DNA from: Treponema sp.
GTDB taxonomy: Bacteria; Spirochaetota; Spirochaetia; Treponematales; Breznakiellaceae
Direction of reading: 5' to 3'
Assembly (NCBI GenBank): GCA_031254385.1
Contig: JAIRUO010000237.1
Coordinates: forward strand, 1 to 17,186
DNA length: 17,186 bases
Each line of letters begins with the position of its first letter. Position 1 is the first letter of the stretch. Shown here piece by piece: positions 15,601-17,186 of the stretch. A program made the position numbers and the translations under genes. A model generated the notes under the pieces. That model was not told the DNA's origin. It was given only the letters and a program-made list of their open reading frames with translations, and searched no databases.

Positions 15601-15612
15601 ATATCACGCAGA
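15601..15612 (-). repeat. 12-bp dispersed sequence downstream of the XRE gene (copy 2)
   Basis: ATATCACGCAGA, identical to 14868-14879. Both sit a short distance beyond the stop codon of a minus-strand gene. Confidence 0.5.
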
Positions 15613-15632
15613 GGCGCGAGGAAAGGTTTCTA

Positions 15633-15959
15633 TCAGGTCTCGTTTTGATATTGCTTTATAAGATTATCTATCTCTTTGACTACCTTTTGCTTTATCCCAA
15701 GTAAATTCGGAATTATGGAATTGGCACCAGGTGGAATCGATTCTATTGGATGCTCCAGAAATAGCTGATAGGGCAAGATTTCAAGGGTATCGGAAATATA
15801 TTGAATAACTTCGGGGGAAGGGAAGTTTTTCCCGTTTTCCACAGCATTCAGATAATTGGGGGAGATATTCACCAATTCTGATAATTTAAGCTGACTTAAC
15901 CCCCTCTTTTTTCGCCAAAAACGAAGATTTTCAATGAATATCTCCTGAAAATGGGTCAT
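15633..15959 (-). CDS. XRE-family helix-turn-helix transcriptional regulator, 108 aa
   Basis: A single Cro/C1-type HTH domain fills residues ~8-65: ENLRFWRKKRGLSQLKLSEL, then VNISPNYLNAVENGKNFPSPEVIQYISDTL. The helices are in the usual order, with the recognition helix around SPNYLNAVENG. The C-terminal tail (HPIESIPPGANSIIPNLLGIKQKVVKEIDNLIKQYQ) is probably a dimerisation helix. It is the size of simple phage-like or toxin-antitoxin-like repressors. No convincing Shine-Dalgarno precedes ATG 15959. A perfect dyad lies just upstream of a TATAAT box for this gene, so self-repression is likely. The divergent lipoprotein gene shares the operator region. Confidence 0.85.
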   Translation of the reverse strand: MTHFQEIFIENLRFWRKKRGLSQLKLSELVNISPNYLNAVENGKNFPSPEVIQYISDTLEILPYQLFLEHPIESIPPGANSIIPNLLGIKQKVVKEIDNLIKQYQNET

Positions 15960-15991
15960 ATCGTTACAATTATCCCCATTTTGTATTCTTT

Positions 15992-16036
15992 ATTATACAC
16001 TGTAAAACAGTTAAAATAACTCTAAAACAGTTGACA
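15992..16036. promoter_or_regulatory. Divergent operator/promoter region between XRE regulator and lipoprotein
   Basis: ACTGT-AAA-ACAGT (15999-16011) is a perfect dyad directly upstream of TATAAT on the minus strand (complement of 15992-15997), the likely -10 of the XRE gene. TAAAACAGTT occurs twice (16003-16012 and 16023-16032), 20 bp apart, or two helical turns. The second copy runs into TTGACA (16031-16036), a perfect -35 pointing toward the lipoprotein gene; its -10 is not obvious. One repressor bound to both sites would cover both promoters. Confidence 0.6.
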
Positions 16037-16119
16037 ATTTGTATTTTATGTGGAAAAATACCTATATTGCGATGAAAATCCATGTATCAGATTGGATTAA
16101 AACAGAAAAAGGAGTTTGT

Positions 16120-16615
16120 ATGCGTAAGAATCGATTTGGCGTTTGGTTGGGTATTGGAGTTGCTATAGCAGCAATAGGTTTATTTGTTGCCGGATGCGCT
16201 TCCTCCGCTGGGGCAGCTCAGGTGAGGATAGTGGATGTATTCTGGGACACATCTTTAGTACAGCAGGAATGGGGATATATATGAAATGGATATAACAAGT
16301 ATCCAAGCAACCTTGCTTTATTCTGATCCCAATTACAACTGTGCATCGCCAAGTTATTCCTACGACGGACGGTATATATTGTTTCAGAAGGGGGTCACTA
16401 TAGTTACCCAAACATCTAGAAGATCCACAGTTACTTCGGTTTCTGGCAGGTGGCAGTTATTTACTATTAGATCAAATGGAACCAGCCTATCTCCCCTTAC
16501 GGTTGGAGACGTAGATGCTTATAGCCCTTCCTGGGATGCAAATGGTTTTATCTATTTTATCTCGAATGCAAGCGGAAAAACTGAAATATACCGGGCGCGA
16601 GTTAATTTGGACTAA
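16120..16615 (+). pseudogene. TolB/PD40 beta-propeller-like lipoprotein, interrupted by a one-base frameshift
   Basis: The first part (16120-16284) has a strong Shine-Dalgarno AAAGGAG (16108-16114) and a lipoprotein signal (MRKNRFGVWLGIGVAIAAIG..., FVAGC). It reads on to QQEWG and then hits TGA at 16282. The next frame is open from 16259 to the stop at 16615 and reads DIYEMDITSIQATLLYSDPN, SPSYSYDGRYILFQKG, LFTIRSNGTSLSPLT, YSPSWDANGFIYFISNASGKTEIYRA. These are PD40/TolB-type propeller blades. Removing one G from GGGG (16271-16274) joins the two as QEW-DIYEMDIT, giving a 164-residue protein of about two blades. Such a protein would be a small surface lipoprotein. The shift may be true decay, a sequencing error, or on/off variation at the G-run. 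It is much shorter than TolB. Confidence 0.7.
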
Positions 16616-16622
16616 AAATTTA

Positions 16623-16683
16623 ACCACGGAGTATCACGGAGTTTTGATTGGATTTCTGTCTTTTCCTCCGCATCCTCCGTGGT
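16623..16683 (+). terminator. Hairpin after the PD40 lipoprotein gene, built from CTCCGTGG repeat DNA
   Basis: ACCACGGAG (16623-16631) pairs with CTCCGTGGT (16675-16683), and the inner CGGAG (16637-16641) with CTCCG (16666-16670), around a 24-nt loop. It begins seven bases after the stop codon at 16615 and is followed by AAAATTCTT rather than a clean T-run. The right arm belongs to the 18-bp sequence shared with 716-733. Confidence 0.5.
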
Positions 16684-16692
16684 AAAATTCTT

Positions 16693-16727
16693 CCCCCTAA
16701 TCCCTAACCCCTATTCCCTATCCCCTA
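16693..16727 (-). repeat. Heptamer tract beginning at the acyl-CoA synthetase stop codon
   Basis: On the minus strand TAGGGGA, TAGGGAA, TAGGGGT, TAGGGAT, TAGGGGG form five regular 7-bp units. The first TAG (16725-16727) is the stop codon of the gene. This is the cleanest example of the family in the window. Confidence 0.92.
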
Positions 16728-17186
16728 GCTACTCTCATAACTCTTATACATAAAGCGCCGGATCTTCTGCTGCGCGTTTTTTTCAAAAGGCTCTTTGCGC
16801 AGGGTAAAGTCGGTAATCTTCTTGTAACCAACCAGGGAGCGGTTTACCTGTTCAAATTCCTTTTTGACCAGTCCGTGTATAAAGGCTTTGTCGTTTTCCC
16901 TGCCCGGATAATTCGCGGCAAGGTTTTCGTAATTGGGAACCACCACCGCAAAAATCTGCTCGCCGCCAAGTTCTTTTTCCTTGCGGCCTACAATGAGGAT
17001 CTCCGCAACGATTTTGGAGTCGTTAAAATGGGCCTCAATCTCTTCTGGGTATATGTTCTTGCCGCCAGAACTGACGATAAGGTTTTTTGCCCGGCCGTTG
17101 ATGTATACAAAGCCCTTTTCATCGCGGTAGCCCAGGTCGCCTGTTTTTAGCCAGCCGTCTTCTGTAAAGACTTCGGCTGTGGCTTC
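16725..17186 (-). CDS. AMP-dependent acyl-CoA synthetase (long-chain fatty-acid-CoA ligase type), C-terminal part
   Basis: It activates a fatty acid with ATP and CoA. Only the last 153 residues are inside the window; the frame is open to the right-hand edge. The signature hinge and C-terminal domain are clear: GWLKTGDLGYRDEKGFVYI near the start, GRAKNLIVSSGGKNIYPEEIE after it, then a catalytic lysine in NAQQKIRRF near residue 141. The tail KSYESS ends at TAG, which is also the first TAG of a heptamer tract. The K-NLIV-S-GGKN-YPEEIE wording suits the long-chain (FadD/AMP-forming) group better than acetyl-CoA synthetase. The chain-length preference cannot be told. Coding is opposite to the lipoprotein gene, so the two converge. 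Confidence 0.92.
   Translation of the reverse strand, partial: EATAEVFTEDGWLKTGDLGYRDEKGFVYINGRAKNLIVSSGGKNIYPEEIEAHFNDSKIVAEILIVGRKEKELGGEQIFAVVVPNYENLAANYPGRENDKAFIHGLVKKEFEQVNRSLVGYKKITDFTLRKEPFEKNAQQKIRRFMYKSYESS

Noticed and set aside
16163..16411. Minus-strand frame over the lipoprotein frameshift
   Set aside because: The plus strand carries a ribosome site, lipobox and propeller motifs; the opposite frame shows none of these.
14892..16615. The TA/XRE/lipoprotein region as part of a prophage or mobile element
   Set aside because: There is no integrase, transposase, att-like repeat or structural phage gene in the window. It may be accessory, but mobility is not shown.

Overview
The window looks like a chromosomal segment of a spirochaete, most likely a Treponema of the insect-gut type. 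The main clues are a hexokinase of the treponemal kind, an NFACT/RqcH protein whose natural N-terminus reads SLNWKEI, many lipoproteins with loose lipoboxes, and mid-range base composition. This placement is inferred from remembered protein similarity; no search was run. No rRNA, tRNA, CRISPR array, phage module or transposase is visible.

Layout. At 1-647 is the 3' end of a MATE efflux transporter. About 490 bp without a large gene follow, holding repeats, a 50-codon orphan ORF, two small hairpins and a strong promoter preceded by a perfect tandem 14-bp repeat. That promoter serves an alpha/beta hydrolase (1134-2063). Hexokinase (2141-3499) comes next, then a decayed GH31 alpha-xylosidase/glucosidase (3541-4928) that has lost its middle and its C-terminus. 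RqcH/NFACT (minus strand) is divergent from a GH3 beta-N-acetylhexosaminidase lipoprotein, whose stop overlaps the start of an RluA-type pseudouridine synthase. Two exported paralogues resembling YbjN precede NADP-type glutamate dehydrogenase (gdhA), which converges on an MdtG-like MFS exporter. The exporter is divergent from citramalate synthase (cimA), which is followed by a HAD-IIB phosphatase. The right part is accessory: a BrnT/BrnA toxin-antitoxin pair, an XRE regulator with a shared divergent operator, a frameshifted TolB/PD40-type lipoprotein, and the C-terminal part of an acyl-CoA synthetase.

The most unusual pattern is a family of degenerate 7-bp G-rich repeats (roughly TAGGGRN). 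Tracts lie at or across the 3' ends of the MATE, rqcH, gdhA, MFS and acyl-CoA synthetase genes. The G-rich strand is always the sense strand of the gene that ends there. In four of these genes the TAG stop is part of the tract, and in two the last several codons are too. Because 7 leaves remainder 1 on division by 3, three TAG-bearing units place a stop in all three frames. A tract of the same period (nine units, 63 bp) sits in frame inside the HAD phosphatase. A separate 16-bp-arm perfect palindrome lies in frame inside cimA. Both recall repeats that have moved into coding sequence.

Metabolically the genes point to sugar phosphorylation (hexokinase), former oligosaccharide use (GH31), cell-wall or chitin-type amino-sugar turnover (GH3), ammonium assimilation (gdhA) and isoleucine precursor synthesis (cimA). 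I do not see a clearly new defence or biosynthetic system. The repeat family and the XRE/lipoprotein locus are the parts that standard annotation explains least.
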